64,000 nucleotides of DNA from Comamonadaceae bacterium (GTDB lineage Bacteria; Pseudomonadota; Gammaproteobacteria; Burkholderiales; Burkholderiaceae_C): NCBI GenBank assembly GCA_947456305.1, contig CANGPN010000011.1:1-64000 (forward strand), in the 5' to 3' direction. Both the position numbers and the translations under genes were made by a program. Of the stretch, positions 36,809 through 45,234 are shown piece by piece. Positions within the stretch are counted from its first letter, which is position 1. Every line of letters starts with the position of its first letter. Below the pieces are notes generated by a model. The model did no database searches. It was not told the origin of the DNA and was given only the letters and a program-made list of their open reading frames with translations.

Positions 36809-37600
36809 TTGAGCAACGGACGCCGTGTCATTCTGACCCGTCCAAGCAGCGACAGCCAGACTTGGATCCAAGGCTTGCAAGCCGCTGGTCATGAAGTCAT
36901 GAACTGGCCTTTGATTGACATTGCGCCCACTGCCCATCAAGCTCAAATTCAGCAAGCGCTGACCGATTGGCAGCGATACCAGGCCGTCATGTTTGTCAGC
37001 CGCAATGCGGTCATTCATACTTTCAACGCAGGTCATCCGGCTACGGGTTGGGGCAACACACGCTCATGGGCGACCGGCCCGGGCACCCGGCAAGCTTTGA
37101 TACAAGCGGGCGTGCCCGCACATTTGATAGACGCGCCCCCGACAGATGCAACTCAATTCGATACCGAAGCGCTGTGGCAAGTGGTTCATACCGGAATCAA
37201 GACTGACAAGCCGGTGTTGATTTTGCGCGGCAGCGAAGCCGACCAGATGGATACCTCTGCACAAGGCGTTGGCCGCGATTGGCTGATGCAACAACTGGCG
37301 CAGGCCGGCGTGGCGGTACATACCTTGGCGGTTTATGTGCGGGCTTGTCCTGCATGGGACCAGGAACAGCTGGCGCGGGCAAGCCGGGCGGCAAGTGACG
37401 GCAGTGTCTGGGTGTTCAGCAGTTCACAGGCGGTGGACCACTTGCAAAAGCTGTTGCCCGGGCAGGATTGGTCAAGTGCTGAAGTAGTGGCTACCCATGA
37501 ACGCATAGGTCGGGCAGCCAGCGCGGCGGGCGCGGGCCGCGTGAAGCTTTGCAAGCCTACAGTGGATGCTTTGCTGGGCTCATTAGAATCGCTTGCATGA
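36809..37600 (+). CDS. hemD: Uroporphyrinogen-III synthase
   Basis: Closes hydroxymethylbilane with inversion of ring D to uroporphyrinogen III. 263 residues, a low-similarity family recognised from VILTRPSSDSQTWIQGLQAAGHEVMNWPLIDI at the start, PVLILRGSEA in the middle and VWVFSSSQAVDHL late, plus position after hemC. It starts at a TTG immediately after the hemC TAA, with AGGGGGCGGG just upstream, so translation is coupled. The stop overlaps hemX by four bases. Confidence 0.93.
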   Translation: MSNGRRVILTRPSSDSQTWIQGLQAAGHEVMNWPLIDIAPTAHQAQIQQALTDWQRYQAVMFVSRNAVIHTFNAGHPATGWGNTRSWATGPGTRQALIQAGVPAHLIDAPPTDATQFDTEALWQVVHTGIKTDKPVLILRGSEADQMDTSAQGVGRDWLMQQLAQAGVAVHTLAVYVRACPAWDQEQLARASRAASDGSVWVFSSSQAVDHLQKLLPGQDWSSAEVVATHERIGRAASAAGAGRVKLCKPTVDALLGSLESLA

Positions 37601-38661
37601 GCAGTGCACCCCACAACAACCCGCCCGAAGCTACTGCCCCTGATGCACCACCTGTAAGCACCTCTTGGTGGCGTCAGAAATTGCCCTTGCTGGCACTGAC
37701 GCTTAGTCTGCTGTGTGCCGCAGCCTGTGTGCAACTGTGGTTCAAGTTATCTGCCATGCAAGAGCAACTGGCCCGGCAAAGTGCCGACACTGCCCAGTTA
37801 TCCGTTCAAGCCCAAAGCATGGCCAAGCACGCAGAACAACTGACGCAGGAAACCGCTGCGCGGGTAGCGCTTTTGGACGCGCGTTTGAGTGAAGTCGCTT
37901 TGCAGCGCAGCCAGTTGGAAGAATTGATGCAAAGCCTGTCACGCTCGCGAGATGACAACCTGGTGATTGACATCGAATCCGCTCTTGGTCTGGCGCAGCA
38001 ACAGGCCGAGTTGACCGGCAGTGTGCAACCCATGCTGGCGGCCTTGCAAACCGCCCAGAAACGACTAGGCAAAGTGCCGCAGCCGCGTTTAGCGCCGGTG
38101 TTACGTGCTTTGCAACACGACATAGAACGGTTGCAATCGACCAGTCTGACGGATATCCCGGGTTTGTTGATTCGCTTGGATGAATTGGTGGCGTTGGTGG
38201 AGACTTTGCCCCTGCAAAACGCCGTCGGTACGCATGCCCGTTCAGCGCAAGCGCCAGATAAACCGGCGACGCATGCCTGGACCCAAATCTGGCAAGACCG
38301 CGACTGGGCTGCAGTCGGGCAGCGCATATGGGTAGAAGTCACCGGCTTGGTGCGGGTCAGTCGTATTGAGCAACCCGAAGCCGTCATGTTGTCGCCTGAG
38401 CAAAGTTTTTTTGTGCGCGAGAACATGAAGTTGCGCTTGCTGAATACGCGACTCGCCTTGTTGTCGCGCCAGATCACGACCGCGCGTAACGACTTGCAGG
38501 TGGCCGAGCGCGATATGGCGCATTTCTTTGACACTGCCTCGAAACAGGGCCGTGCCGCTGAGTCCTTGATGAAACAGGTGCAGGCGCAAATCCGGCAGAC
38601 CGATATTCCGCGTCTGGACGGCTCACTCGCCGCGCTGGCCACCGCGTCGGCAGGCCGCTGA
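37597..38661 (+). CDS. hemX: HemX-family membrane protein
   Basis: 354 residues. A hydrophilic Pro/Ala/Thr start, one transmembrane helix (KLPLLALTLSLLCAAACVQLWF, about 34-55), then a long coiled coil (MQEQLARQSADTAQLSVQAQSM...) and an alpha-helical periplasmic domain. No methyltransferase motif exists, so the name uroporphyrin-III C-methyltransferase sometimes given to this family does not apply. It overlaps hemD by four bases (ATGA at 37597; longer frames upstream lie inside hemD). Function in haem traffic is unproven. Confidence 0.9.
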   Translation: MSSAPHNNPPEATAPDAPPVSTSWWRQKLPLLALTLSLLCAAACVQLWFKLSAMQEQLARQSADTAQLSVQAQSMAKHAEQLTQETAARVALLDARLSEVALQRSQLEELMQSLSRSRDDNLVIDIESALGLAQQQAELTGSVQPMLAALQTAQKRLGKVPQPRLAPVLRALQHDIERLQSTSLTDIPGLLIRLDELVALVETLPLQNAVGTHARSAQAPDKPATHAWTQIWQDRDWAAVGQRIWVEVTGLVRVSRIEQPEAVMLSPEQSFFVRENMKLRLLNTRLALLSRQITTARNDLQVAERDMAHFFDTASKQGRAAESLMKQVQAQIRQTDIPRLDGSLAALATASAGR

Positions 38662-38662
38662 T

Positions 38663-39949
38663 ATGCGTTGGTCTTTGTGGTTATTGGCTTTATTCGGCGT
38701 GGCCGTGGCTGTCGCCTTGGGACTGAGCTTACAAGTCGGTACAGTCACGGTGTTTATTGCGCCTTACCGCCTGGATATGTCACTGAATCTGGTGATGGTT
38801 TCCTTGCTACTGGTTTTTTTGATCTTGTATGCGGTGGTTCGCGGTTTGAACAACTTGTTCGAATTGCCCGTTCAGGCCCGGCGTTGGCGCGCGCAGCAAC
38901 GCGAGCGGTCGGCGCAGCAGGCTTTGTTGAACGCCATGTTGTTGTGGATGACGGGCCGGTTTTTGCGTTCGCGCAAAGCTGCTTTGCAAGGTTTGAACCA
39001 GGTCGATAGTCTGCTGTCCAGCGGCGAGTCGCCGCACCAGTTATCGCTGGCTTTGATGCGCAATCTGCTGCATTTGCTGGCCGCAGAAAATGCCCACGCT
39101 TTGCGCGACCTCAGCGCGCGCGAACAACATTTTCAGCAGGCTTTGTTGCAAGACTCCGGGCAGCGTGTCAGTCAGACACTTGAGTTGCGCGATGCTGCCT
39201 ACCTCAGCGCGGCCCGATGGGCATTGCACGACCGAGACAGCCAGAATGCGCAGCAATGGTTGTCCCAATTGCCCGTCGGCACAGCGCGCCGTACCTTGGC
39301 GTTGCGTCTGCGACTCAAGGCGGATCGTTTGAGTCAACAGCATTTACCGGCCTTGGATACCGCGCGCTTACTCGCTAAGCACGGCGCTTTTTCTGCCGCC
39401 GCCGCTGCCAGTCTGGTGCGCGGTCTGGCCATTGCCAGTCTGGACGATTGCCACGACAGCGGTCAATTGCAAACCAGTTGGAAACTGTTGCAAGCCGAGG
39501 AACGCGCTATTCCTGAAGTGGCATTGCATGCGGCCCAGTGTTTATTGAAAGTACAAGGTGACCCGCAAATTGCTTTGCAATGGCTGCTGCCGGTTTGGCA
39601 GGCATTGATCAACAGCAGCGACGGCTTGCAGGTGGTTTCGCGACAACGCATGGTTCAGGTGCTGTCATCGGCTTTGCACGCGGTGGAGCCCGACAGCGAA
39701 TGGCTGGCGCGCATTGAGCAGGCGCGGCTGGTCAACCCGCGCAGTCTGGAATTGCAATACCTTAGCGGCATGATTTGTTTGCGCCACGGTTTGTGGGGCA
39801 AAGCCCAGCAAATGCTGGAAATGGTCGCGCCCCGACTGCCTAACGGCGAGTTGCAGCGCCAGGCCTGGCGGGCGTTGGCTGAACTGGCTGAAAACAAAGG
39901 CGATACGGCGCAAGCATTGGCGTGCTGGAAGCTGTCAGCCAAAGTGTGA
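38663..39949 (+). CDS. hemY: HemY-family membrane protein with TPR-like domain
   Basis: 428 residues. Two N-terminal transmembrane helices (LWLLALFGVAVAVALGL and LVMVSLLLVFLILYAVV) flank a short periplasmic loop; then a HemY_N-type region (PVQARRWRAQQRERSAQQALLN) and a long helical, TPR-like cytoplasmic or periplasmic part ending LAELAENKGDTAQALACWKLSAK. It follows hemX by one base. This is the proteobacterial HemY, not the protoporphyrinogen oxidase of the same name. Confidence 0.93.
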   Translation: MRWSLWLLALFGVAVAVALGLSLQVGTVTVFIAPYRLDMSLNLVMVSLLLVFLILYAVVRGLNNLFELPVQARRWRAQQRERSAQQALLNAMLLWMTGRFLRSRKAALQGLNQVDSLLSSGESPHQLSLALMRNLLHLLAAENAHALRDLSAREQHFQQALLQDSGQRVSQTLELRDAAYLSAARWALHDRDSQNAQQWLSQLPVGTARRTLALRLRLKADRLSQQHLPALDTARLLAKHGAFSAAAAASLVRGLAIASLDDCHDSGQLQTSWKLLQAEERAIPEVALHAAQCLLKVQGDPQIALQWLLPVWQALINSSDGLQVVSRQRMVQVLSSALHAVEPDSEWLARIEQARLVNPRSLELQYLSGMICLRHGLWGKAQQMLEMVAPRLPNGELQRQAWRALAELAENKGDTAQALACWKLSAKV

Positions 39950-39965
39950 ACCCACTTTGAGGCGC

Positions 39966-40005
39966 GCAAGTAAACAAGCGGCCCGCAGGCCGCTTGTTTA
40001 CTTGC
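39966..40005. terminator. 18-bp perfect hairpin between convergent hemY and rne
   Basis: Positions 39966-39983 are the exact inverse of 39988-40005, with a CGCA loop. It sits between the hemY stop and the rne stop and can fold on either transcript. There is no T-run after it on either strand, so it may act as a bidirectional stop by structure or protect both 3' ends from exonucleases. Confidence 0.7.
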
Positions 40006-40017
40006 ATACAGTCAGTT

Positions 40018-42714
40018 TCAATTGTTTTCAAACGGCATATGCAACTGTCCGAGATCGCGTTTGGTTTCCACCAATATCAACGGACCTTCGTCCAACACCA
40101 CCGGCGCAGGACGCTCTCGCGGCACATGGACCGGCTTAGGTTCTGCAGCAATCGCCGCTTGAATCTGCGCCACCCGCTCCGGGTTGGAGTTCACCCATTG
40201 CAAGCCGGAGGATCGGGCCACGTCGTGCAGTTGCGCGATAGGCAAATCGTAACTGGTGACTTTGGGCATGCTGGCCACCGTCGCTGTGTTGGCAACTGCC
40301 GGTACAGGCGTGTGTGACTGCTCTGGCGCATGTGCTGTTGCTTCGGAGGATGAAGACCTGCTGCCGTATGCATCGCCTTCCTGGTGGGAACGTGCCTGAC
40401 GTTCGCGACCCGGGCGTTCGCGGCCACGTCGCTCACGGCGTTCGCCTGTTTGCTCCTGAGCCGGGCTTGGGCTGTGTTCCGCAGAGGTAGGTTCCTTCGC
40501 TGGCGCGGCAGTGTGGGTGACCGCCAAGTCCGTGGTGTGCTCGTCAGAGATGGGCAGTGATTCTTGTGTGCCATTGGCCGGGCGTTCACCGCGTCGACCA
40601 CGACCGCGTCTGCCATCACCGCGTTCACGCGTTTGACGTGCGGGACGCTCGGCGCCGTTGTCTGCGCTGTCGGTGGACAAATGTTGCGTGTCTGTAGCGG
40701 TTGTTTCATCCAAACGCGGCTCTTGGCGAGGTCTGTCTTGTCTGTCGCCGCGACCACCCCGACCGCTGCGGCCTTCAGGGCGTTCGCCACTGCGTGCCTC
40801 CGGCTTGTCGCCGCGTTCGGAGCGCTCTGGGCGCTCGGGGCGTTCTGTGCGTTCGCCACGGCCTTCACCGCGTCGTCCGCCGCGTCGTCCATCGGAACCA
40901 CCACGACCACCGCTGCGGCCATCGCTGCGTTCGCCTGGTTTGGTGCTGCTGGCAGGTTTGTCTGTGACGGGTGTTGCCGGTGCGCTGTCGCCGCCGAACA
41001 AGCCTTTGAGCCAGCTGAAAAAGCCTTTTTCTGCGGGTGCAGCAGTTGGCGCTGGCGCTCGGGCCGTCTGGCTTGGCGGGCGCACGGGACGCGGCTCAGC
41101 CGCCGGTGCCGGCATGTCAGGCAACACGCCTTTGATGACGGGCGTTTGCTTGTTGGTCGGTTCTTGCGAACGGCGTGTGACAGCGGTCGGGTCTTCGATT
41201 TCTTCGGCCATTTTGTAGCTGGCTTGGATGCTGTCTAAACGCGGGTCATCGTGCTTGAGGCGTTCGAGTTTGTAGTTCGGTGTCTCCAAACCTTTGTTCG
41301 GAATCAGCAGCACATGGGTGCGTTGCTTTAACTCGATCTTGGCGATTTCCGGACGCTTTTCATTCAACAGGAAAGAGGCGACTTCCACCGGCACTTGCGC
41401 GTGCACGGCGGCGGTGTTTTCTTTCATCGACTCTTCTTGGATGATCCGCAAAATTTGCAGCGCCGAGCTTTCGGTGTCGCGCACATGGCCGGAGCCGCCG
41501 CAACGCGGGCAGGGAATGGATGCGCCTTCGGAGAGCGCCGGGCGCAAACGCTGGCGGCTCATTTCCATCAAACCGAATTTGCTGATGGTGCCGAACTGCA
41601 CGCGTGCGCGGTCTTGGCGCAGCGCGTCGCGCAAACGGTTTTCCACTTCGCGGCGGTTTTTCGATTCGTCCATGTCGATGAAGTCGATGACGATCAAACC
41701 GCCCAAGTCGCGCAAACGCATTTGGCGGGCCACTTCGTCGGCGGCTTCCAAGTTGGTGCGGGTGGCGGTTTCTTCGATGTCGCCGCCTTTGATGGCGCGC
41801 GCCGAGTTCACGTCCACCGACACCAGCGCTTCGGTGTGGTCGATCACGATGGCACCACCCGAGGGCAAGGTCACGGTGCGTGCATACGCGGATTCGATCT
41901 GGTGTTCGATCTGGAAACGGCTAAACAGCGGCGTATCGTCGCGGTAGCGTTTCACACGCGCGGCATGCTCAGGCATGACGTGCGCCATGAACTGCTGGGC
42001 CTGGTCGTAAATGTCATCGGTGTCGATCAGAATGTCGCCGATGTCATTGTTGAAATAGTCGCGGATGGCGCGAATCACCAAGCTGGATTCCTGGTAAATC
42101 AGGAACGCGCCTTTGCCGCCTTTGGCCGCGCCGTCAATCGCGGTCCACAGTTTGAGTAGGTAGTTCAAGTCCCATTGCAACTCGGGGGCGCTGCGGCCGA
42201 TACCGGCGGTGCGCGCGATGATGGACATGCCGTTGGGGTATTCCAACTGGTCCATGGCTTCTTTGAGCTCGGTCCGGTCATCGCCTTCGATGCGACGACT
42301 GACACCGCCGCCACGTGGGTTATTGGGCATCAGCACCACATAACGCCCGGCCAGTGAAATGAACGTGGTGAGCGCCGCACCTTTATTGCCGCGCTCTTCT
42401 TTTTCCACTTGGATCAACAGTTCCTGGCCTTCACGGATCACGTCTTGGATACGTGCTTGTGAAGCGGAAACGTTGTTGGAGAAATACTGTTTGGAGATTT
42501 CTTTGAAAGGCAGAAAACCGTGGCGCTCTTCGCCGTAATCAACAAAGCAGGCTTCCAGTGAGGGTTCGACGCGTGTCACCACGGCCTTGTAAATATTACC
42601 TTTGCGCTGTTCGCGCCCTTCGATTTCGATTTCGTAGTCGAGCAGTTTTTGTCCGTCGACGATGGCCAAGCGGCGCTCTTCAGCTTGCGTGGCGTTGATC
42701 AGCATCCGTTTCAT
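40018..42714 (-). CDS. rne: Ribonuclease E
   Basis: Endoribonuclease that starts mRNA turnover and processes rRNA and tRNA; scaffold of the degradosome. 898 residues. N-terminal catalytic half (about 1-410): S1 domain from residue 35 (KGNIYKAVVTRVEPSLEACFVDYG), 5'-sensor region, the DNase-I-like motif SVDVNSARAIKGGDIEETATRTNLEAADEVARQMRLRDLGGLIVIDF (split here by description: two catalytic Asp in VSVDVNS and VIDFIDM) and the Zn-link CPRCGGSGHV. The C-terminal half is disordered, with Arg/Gly/Glu-rich repeats (RGERTERPERPERSERGD and similar) likely binding RNA and partners. Start ATG at 42714 has AAAAGGA upstream; a long leader follows (see 42715-43232). Confidence 0.97.
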   Translation of the reverse strand: MKRMLINATQAEERRLAIVDGQKLLDYEIEIEGREQRKGNIYKAVVTRVEPSLEACFVDYGEERHGFLPFKEISKQYFSNNVSASQARIQDVIREGQELLIQVEKEERGNKGAALTTFISLAGRYVVLMPNNPRGGGVSRRIEGDDRTELKEAMDQLEYPNGMSIIARTAGIGRSAPELQWDLNYLLKLWTAIDGAAKGGKGAFLIYQESSLVIRAIRDYFNNDIGDILIDTDDIYDQAQQFMAHVMPEHAARVKRYRDDTPLFSRFQIEHQIESAYARTVTLPSGGAIVIDHTEALVSVDVNSARAIKGGDIEETATRTNLEAADEVARQMRLRDLGGLIVIDFIDMDESKNRREVENRLRDALRQDRARVQFGTISKFGLMEMSRQRLRPALSEGASIPCPRCGGSGHVRDTESSALQILRIIQEESMKENTAAVHAQVPVEVASFLLNEKRPEIAKIELKQRTHVLLIPNKGLETPNYKLERLKHDDPRLDSIQASYKMAEEIEDPTAVTRRSQEPTNKQTPVIKGVLPDMPAPAAEPRPVRPPSQTARAPAPTAAPAEKGFFSWLKGLFGGDSAPATPVTDKPASSTKPGERSDGRSGGRGGSDGRRGGRRGEGRGERTERPERPERSERGDKPEARSGERPEGRSGRGGRGDRQDRPRQEPRLDETTATDTQHLSTDSADNGAERPARQTRERGDGRRGRGRRGERPANGTQESLPISDEHTTDLAVTHTAAPAKEPTSAEHSPSPAQEQTGERRERRGRERPGRERQARSHQEGDAYGSRSSSSEATAHAPEQSHTPVPAVANTATVASMPKVTSYDLPIAQLHDVARSSGLQWVNSNPERVAQIQAAIAAEPKPVHVPRERPAPVVLDEGPLILVETKRDLGQLHMPFENN

Positions 42715-42831
42715 GATGCATTCCTTTTCATAGCGTTACAACACAGGGCCTCGATGGCCCCAACGATGCCGTCAGCTGATGCAGGAAAAAGAAAAGGGAA
42801 TACCGCGCAGTTTTGCGCCGGACACACCGCT

Positions 42832-43011
42832 TTAGCGGCGACGTCGGGCAGGTGGCGGGTGGATGGTGGCGAGTTGAAGGCGAACTGGCATGGCAAACAT
42901 GGCCATGGGGTTCATTGAAGAACCAGGAACATAGGTACGGTAAATGCGCAGTTCTTCAACCGGCAACAGCCAGGAGAAGCACATTTTGATAAGCACCCAG
43001 ATCAGGTTCAT
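42832..43011 (-). CDS. Possible upstream ORF in the rne leader (59 codons)
   Basis: Within the 518-base gap between rne and rluC, the minus strand has an ORF of 59 codons from ATG 43011 to a TAA at 42832, 118 bases before the rne start. The peptide begins MNLIWVLIKMCFSWLLP, then turns hydrophilic and ends in IHPPPARRRR, i.e. a Pro run followed by four Arg at the stop. Such an ending could slow ribosomes. No strong ribosome site was found (GTGAG 14 bases upstream). It could be chance; included because it fills the leader. Confidence 0.3.
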   Translation of the reverse strand: MNLIWVLIKMCFSWLLPVEELRIYRTYVPGSSMNPMAMFAMPVRLQLATIHPPPARRRR

Positions 43012-43037
43012 ATGTATCGTCAATCTCACTTTGGTCC

Positions 43038-43062
43038 TTGCAGGTTCACAACAAACCTGCAA
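43038..43062. promoter_or_regulatory. 9-bp inverted repeat upstream of the rne leader ORF
   Basis: TTGCAGGTT (43038-43046) and AACCTGCAA (43054-43062) pair around a 7-base loop. It lies between rne and rluC, 27 bases ahead of the leader ORF on the rne side. Could be an operator or an mRNA hairpin in the RNase E leader. The rest of 43063-43232 shows no further recognisable element. Confidence 0.45.
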
Positions 43063-43232
43063 TGGGGGTATTCCGTTTCAGCGATTTTCCTAGGCATAGG
43101 CTTGTGTGGACGCAGGGCAGACCGCAATGAGGCGGTAGGGCTTGCGGCGGCCACAGCGGGCATCGACCTCTCAGTGCAGGTGGGACGTGCTCTAATCTCT
43201 TATTCAAATCAAGCACTTAGAACCGGACACTG

Positions 43233-44231
43233 GTGAAGCACATTATAGACACACCCTACAGCCCGACGACGGCTGCGGTCAAGACCTTGCAGGTCGACGA
43301 AGAATCCGCCGGTCAACGCTTGGATAACTTTCTCATGCGCCATCTCAAAGGCGTGCCTAAAACCCATGTGTACCGCATCATCCGTACCGGTGAAGTGCGT
43401 ATCAACAAGGGCCGGGTCAATGCGGACACCCGGGTGCAAACCGGTGATCTGGTGCGCTTGCCGCCAGTACGGGTCGCCACGGTCGATGTCAGTGCGCCGG
43501 TCGCGCCCGGTCGAGAATTCCCTGTATTGATGGAAGACGAGCAAATGATGGCCATCGACAAACCCGCAGGTGTGGCGGTGCATGGCGGCAGCGGCGTGAG
43601 CTTTGGCGTGATCGAACAATTGCGACAAGCCAGACCGGGCGCGCGCATGCTGGAACTGGTGCACCGGCTGGACCGTGATACCTCGGGCGTGTTGCTGGTG
43701 GCCAAAAAACGCAGCGCGCTCACGCGTTTGCAAGACCAGTTTCGTGACCGTGAAACCGGCAAAACCTACATGGCTTTGGTCAAGGGCCAATGGCCGTCAA
43801 ACAAAAAAGTGATTGACCTGCCGCTGCAACGCTATTTGATTCCCAACGGCGTGGGCGAGGGCGAGCGCCGGGTGCGCATTGCCCACAAAGACGATGCGAA
43901 TGCCCAGCGCGCCATCACGCTGGTGCGGGTGTCTCGTCTGGTCGGTGACTACAGCTTGCTGGAAGTCACCATCAAGACCGGTCGCACCCACCAAATACGT
44001 GTGCACCTTGCCAGCCAGGGCTACCCAATAGTCGGTGACGACAAATACGGCGACTTCGATTTGAACAAACGCTTAATGTCACAAGGCATGAAGCGCATGT
44101 TTTTACATGCGTGGCGGTTACAGTTCATTCATCCCCAGACTGGCCGCAGTGAAACTGTTGAGGCCGCTTTGCCTGAAGAATTACAAAATTTCATTGACCA
44201 TGTCCAACCCCCACCGCCCACGCCGGTTTGA
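43233..44231 (+). CDS. rluC: 23S rRNA pseudouridine synthase (RluC type)
   Basis: 332 residues: an N-terminal S4 RNA-binding domain (GQRLDNFLMRHLKGVPKTHVYRIIRTGEVRIN, about 28-60) and a RluA-type catalytic domain with the catalytic Asp in LVHRLDRDTSGVLLVAK and the motif TGRTHQIRVHLA. The RluA/C/D families are alike; divergence from rne, as in E. coli, supports RluC, which modifies U955, U2504 and U2580. Starts at GTG 43233. It overlaps the next gene by 32 bases. Confidence 0.94.
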   Translation: MKHIIDTPYSPTTAAVKTLQVDEESAGQRLDNFLMRHLKGVPKTHVYRIIRTGEVRINKGRVNADTRVQTGDLVRLPPVRVATVDVSAPVAPGREFPVLMEDEQMMAIDKPAGVAVHGGSGVSFGVIEQLRQARPGARMLELVHRLDRDTSGVLLVAKKRSALTRLQDQFRDRETGKTYMALVKGQWPSNKKVIDLPLQRYLIPNGVGEGERRVRIAHKDDANAQRAITLVRVSRLVGDYSLLEVTIKTGRTHQIRVHLASQGYPIVGDDKYGDFDLNKRLMSQGMKRMFLHAWRLQFIHPQTGRSETVEAALPEELQNFIDHVQPPPPTPV

Positions 44232-44871
44232 TCTGATTGCTTTCGACTGGGACGGCACGCTGTACGACTCGACCCAAATCATTGTGCGTTGCATACAGGC
44301 GGCGGTGGTTGATGTGGGTGGACAAAAGCCCACGAATGAACAAGCGGCGTACGTGATCGGCATGGCCTTGATGCCGGCCCTAGCGCATGCCGCGCCCGAT
44401 GTGCCCAAAGAGAAATACCCGATGCTGGGTGAGCGCTACCGGCACCATTACTCTGCACATCACAATGATTTGTCATTGTTCGATGGCGTTCTTCCCATGT
44501 TGCAAGCTTTGCGTGAAAAACAGCACCTATTGACGGTGGCCACCGGTAAAAGCCGCAAAGGCTTGGACGATGCCCTTCATTTAGTGGAATTGCGCGGCAT
44601 GTTTGACGGCTCACGCACTGCCGATGAAACCGCCGGTAAACCCAATCCGTTGATGTTGAATGAGCTGATGGCTGAATTCGGTGTTTCCCCCGAACGCACC
44701 TTGATGATCGGAGACACCACGCACGATTTGGAAATGGCGCACAACGCCGGTTGCGCTTGTGTCGCGGTCAGCTATGGGGCCCATGGTATATCAGAATTTG
44801 GTCGCTGGAAGCCGTTGATGGTGGCGCATACCGTGACTGAATTGCACGATTGGTTGATCGGACATGGCTGA
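44200..44871 (+). CDS. HAD-superfamily hydrolase (phosphoglycolate phosphatase-like)
   Basis: A 223-residue subclass IA HAD phosphatase. Motif I with the nucleophile is AFDWDGTLYDS, motif II TVATGKSRKGLDD, motif III/IV the lysine in AGKPNPLML and acidic pair in MIGDTTHDLEMAHNAG. Close to Gph but with no proof of substrate. I start at the ATG at 44200 (MSNPHRPRRFDL); the frame is open far back into rluC. It overlaps the Rieske gene by eight bases; rluC-HAD-Rieske-S49 appear co-transcribed. Confidence 0.9.
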   Translation: MSNPHRPRRFDLIAFDWDGTLYDSTQIIVRCIQAAVVDVGGQKPTNEQAAYVIGMALMPALAHAAPDVPKEKYPMLGERYRHHYSAHHNDLSLFDGVLPMLQALREKQHLLTVATGKSRKGLDDALHLVELRGMFDGSRTADETAGKPNPLMLNELMAEFGVSPERTLMIGDTTHDLEMAHNAGCACVAVSYGAHGISEFGRWKPLMVAHTVTELHDWLIGHG

Positions 44872-45232
44872 CGAATTGATTCCCTTGTGCAACAGCGCCG
44901 ATCTGGCGGACAGTGGTTTGGCTGTGCCATTTGATGTGATGTATGCAGGCCAGACTTGCCGTGCATTCGCCGTGCGTTTTGAGGGCCAAGTGCAAGCCTA
45001 TCTGAACCGCTGCACCCATGTGGCCATGGAAATGGATTACCAGCCCGACCGTTTTTTTGACACCGAAGGCCGCTGGTTGCTGTGTGCCACTCATGGTGCG
45101 ACTTATGCGCCTGATACAGGCGATTGTGTCGGTGGTCCGTGTCGGGGCGGTCTGGTGAAAATTAACCTCAGCGAAACCGGCGGCGTGGTGCACTGGCATA
45201 CTGCTTACAACTTGAAGCCTTTGGAATTTTGA
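44864..45232 (+). CDS. Rieske [2Fe-2S] ferredoxin-like protein
   Basis: A 122-residue stand-alone Rieske domain. The cluster ligands are CTH and, 20-odd residues later, CATHG (RCTHVAMEMD and LLCATHGATYAPDTG), the expected C-x-H...C-x-x-H set. There is no signal peptide and no other domain. In Burkholderiales a protein of this kind is routinely found between the HAD phosphatase and the S49 peptidase; its electron partner is unknown. Confidence 0.92.
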   Translation: MADELIPLCNSADLADSGLAVPFDVMYAGQTCRAFAVRFEGQVQAYLNRCTHVAMEMDYQPDRFFDTEGRWLLCATHGATYAPDTGDCVGGPCRGGLVKINLSETGGVVHWHTAYNLKPLEF

Positions 45233-45234
45233 CT

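Noticed and set aside
37549-37596. Earlier start of hemX within hemD
   Set aside because: The ATGA overlap at 37597 gives the usual N-terminus; upstream codons belong to hemD sequence.
40700-40930. Short repeats suggestive of a CRISPR array or tandem repeat
   Set aside because: They are codon-level repeats of the Arg/Gly/Glu-rich RNase E tail, with no regular spacer length.
40564-42159. Long plus-strand frames (224 and 254 codons) opposite rne
   Set aside because: They are antisense to a highly conserved gene and owe their length to its codon use; no ribosome sites or domains.
44107-44199. Upstream start of the HAD phosphatase inside rluC
   Set aside because: It would add about 31 residues without family resemblance; the ATG at 44200 directly precedes the conserved domain.
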